This document shows positions 63,551 to 64,000 of a stretch of DNA of 64,000 nucleotides, one piece after another. Origin of the DNA: Oligoflexia bacterium (GTDB lineage: Bacteria > Bdellovibrionota > UBA1018); NCBI GenBank assembly GCA_023701205.1, contig JAMPXJ010000014.1:42498-106497 (forward strand). Direction: 5' to 3'. The stretch's first letter is position 1; each line of letters opens with the position of its first letter. The position numbers were made by a program, and so were the translations under genes. The notes under the pieces are model-generated. The model saw only the letters and a list, made by a program, of their open reading frames with translations, was not told where the DNA came from and did not search any database.

Positions 63551-63922
63551 TTATTTCGGCTGGGCGGGAGCGGCTGGCTGCGCCGGCGCCGCCGCGGCGG
63601 GCTGGGTCGCGGCGCCGGTCGGGGCGGTGGGGGCCGGAGCCACCGGCGCGCTCGCCGCGCCAGAGCCCGAAACCTGCTCGAAGATGCTCTTCTTGCTCTG
63701 GCCGCTCATGATCGTCAGCGTCAGCGAAGTGACCATGAAGACCGCCGCGGCGCCCTGTGTGAAGCGAACGAAGAAGTTCGCGCCCCCCGAGCTGCCGAAA
63801 ACCGTCTGGCTCGAGCCGCCGAACGAAGCGCTGATGTCCGCGCCCTTGCCCGACTGGATCAGGACCACGAGAACCAGCAATACGCAGGTGATGACGTGAA
63901 TGACGGTGACGAAAGTCGACAT
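63551..63922 (-). CDS. secG: Preprotein translocase subunit SecG
   Basis: This 123-residue protein has two membrane spans (about 5-23 and 55-73) around the conserved GKGADISASFGGSSQTVFGS loop of SecG. The C-terminal 45 residues are Ala/Pro-rich and disordered. SecG stabilises the SecYEG channel. GAGG precedes the start. It is not next to tpiA here, unlike in many bacteria. Confidence 0.92.
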   Translation of the reverse strand: MSTFVTVIHVITCVLLVLVVLIQSGKGADISASFGGSSQTVFGSSGGANFFVRFTQGAAAVFMVTSLTLTIMSGQSKKSIFEQVSGSGAASAPVAPAPTAPTGAATQPAAAAPAQPAAPAQPK

Positions 63923-63948
63923 GGCTTCCCTCGATCTGATTTAAGGTC

Positions 63949-63965
63949 CGGCTCGCTCCGAGCCG
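63949..63965. repeat. Inverted repeat upstream of secG
   Basis: CGGCTCG (63949-63955), a three-base loop and CGAGCCG (63959-63965) form a perfect 7-bp hairpin in the secG leader region. Confidence 0.6.
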
Positions 63966-63977
63966 AACAGGTGTCGC

Positions 63978-64000
63978 GGGCCCGGGCAGTGCCCGGGCCC
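63978..64000. repeat. GC-rich palindrome at right edge
   Basis: GGGCCCGGGC, AGT and GCCCGGGCCC form a perfect 10-bp inverted repeat that ends at the window edge. It may be a terminator of the next gene, but the flank needed to judge this is outside the window. Confidence 0.6.

Noticed and set aside
63923..64000. tRNA upstream of secG
   Set aside because: Paired stems are present, but no T-loop, anticodon arm or acceptor pattern fits.

Overview
This is a GC-rich, gene-dense chromosomal window from a Gram-negative bacterium. It encodes Sec-type signal peptides, many lipoproteins, several outer-membrane beta-barrels and a type IV pilin-like protein. The mix of lipoproteins with Pro/Thr-rich linkers, a very large Cys-rich pilin-like protein, paired small XRE regulators and many secreted proteins of unknown function fits the Bdellovibrionota or a related former-deltaproteobacterial lineage. 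That placement is inference from gene style, not from a marker gene. No rRNA, tRNA, CRISPR array, phage or insertion sequence was found.

Layout. 1-11.5 kb: surface and secreted proteins (Big-1 lipoprotein fragment, polysaccharide deacetylase, phosphoesterase with a TetR regulator, pilin-like protein, adenosine-deaminase-like enzyme, metalloprotease-like protein) ending in a GIDE/LemA membrane pair. 12.1-14.4 kb: ahpC-ahpF peroxide defence behind a four-box OxyR-type operator. 14.5-15.2 kb: a secreted-protein gene broken by two frameshifts. 15.3-22.3 kb: the most striking locus, a tightly coupled eight-gene operon with an outer-membrane barrel, six multiheme c-type cytochromes (7, 2, 4, 11, 6 and 18 CxxCH motifs; 48 in total) and a 52-residue membrane protein. 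It looks like a complete quinol-to-outside electron conduit. 22.4-35.4 kb: housekeeping and stress genes, including a frataxin-glutaredoxin fusion, YchJ, a DegP-type protease, a Mut7-C protein, an OPA-family transporter, RNase D, RF3 and small regulators. 35.4-41.6 kb: a 945-residue secreted unknown, then a coupled set of acyl-CoA synthetase, Nudix hydrolase and an exported methyltransferase-like protein. 41.7-49.6 kb: Grx4-BolA, Lon, a Fur-family regulator beside an acyltransferase, endonuclease III and a PolX protein with a degenerate polymerase site. 50.6-55.1 kb: gapA-pgk-tpiA and a methyltransferase. 55.1-64 kb: a repeat-bearing lipoprotein, an outer-membrane protein, an acetate kinase-PduL fusion with a divergent regulator, a glycosyltransferase/debranching pair and secG.

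How the genes work together. Three themes recur. The first is electron transfer and energy: the 48-heme conduit, lower glycolysis, and a single polypeptide interconverting acetyl-CoA and acetate. The second is redox and iron-sulfur handling: AhpCF, frataxin-Grx, Grx4-BolA and a Fur-family regulator. The third is the cell envelope: barrels, lipoproteins, DegP and SecG. Many units are translationally coupled through ATGA overlaps. Several operon-leading genes have a -10-like hexamer ending 6-7 bases before the ATG and no Shine-Dalgarno sequence, which suggests leaderless mRNAs are common here.
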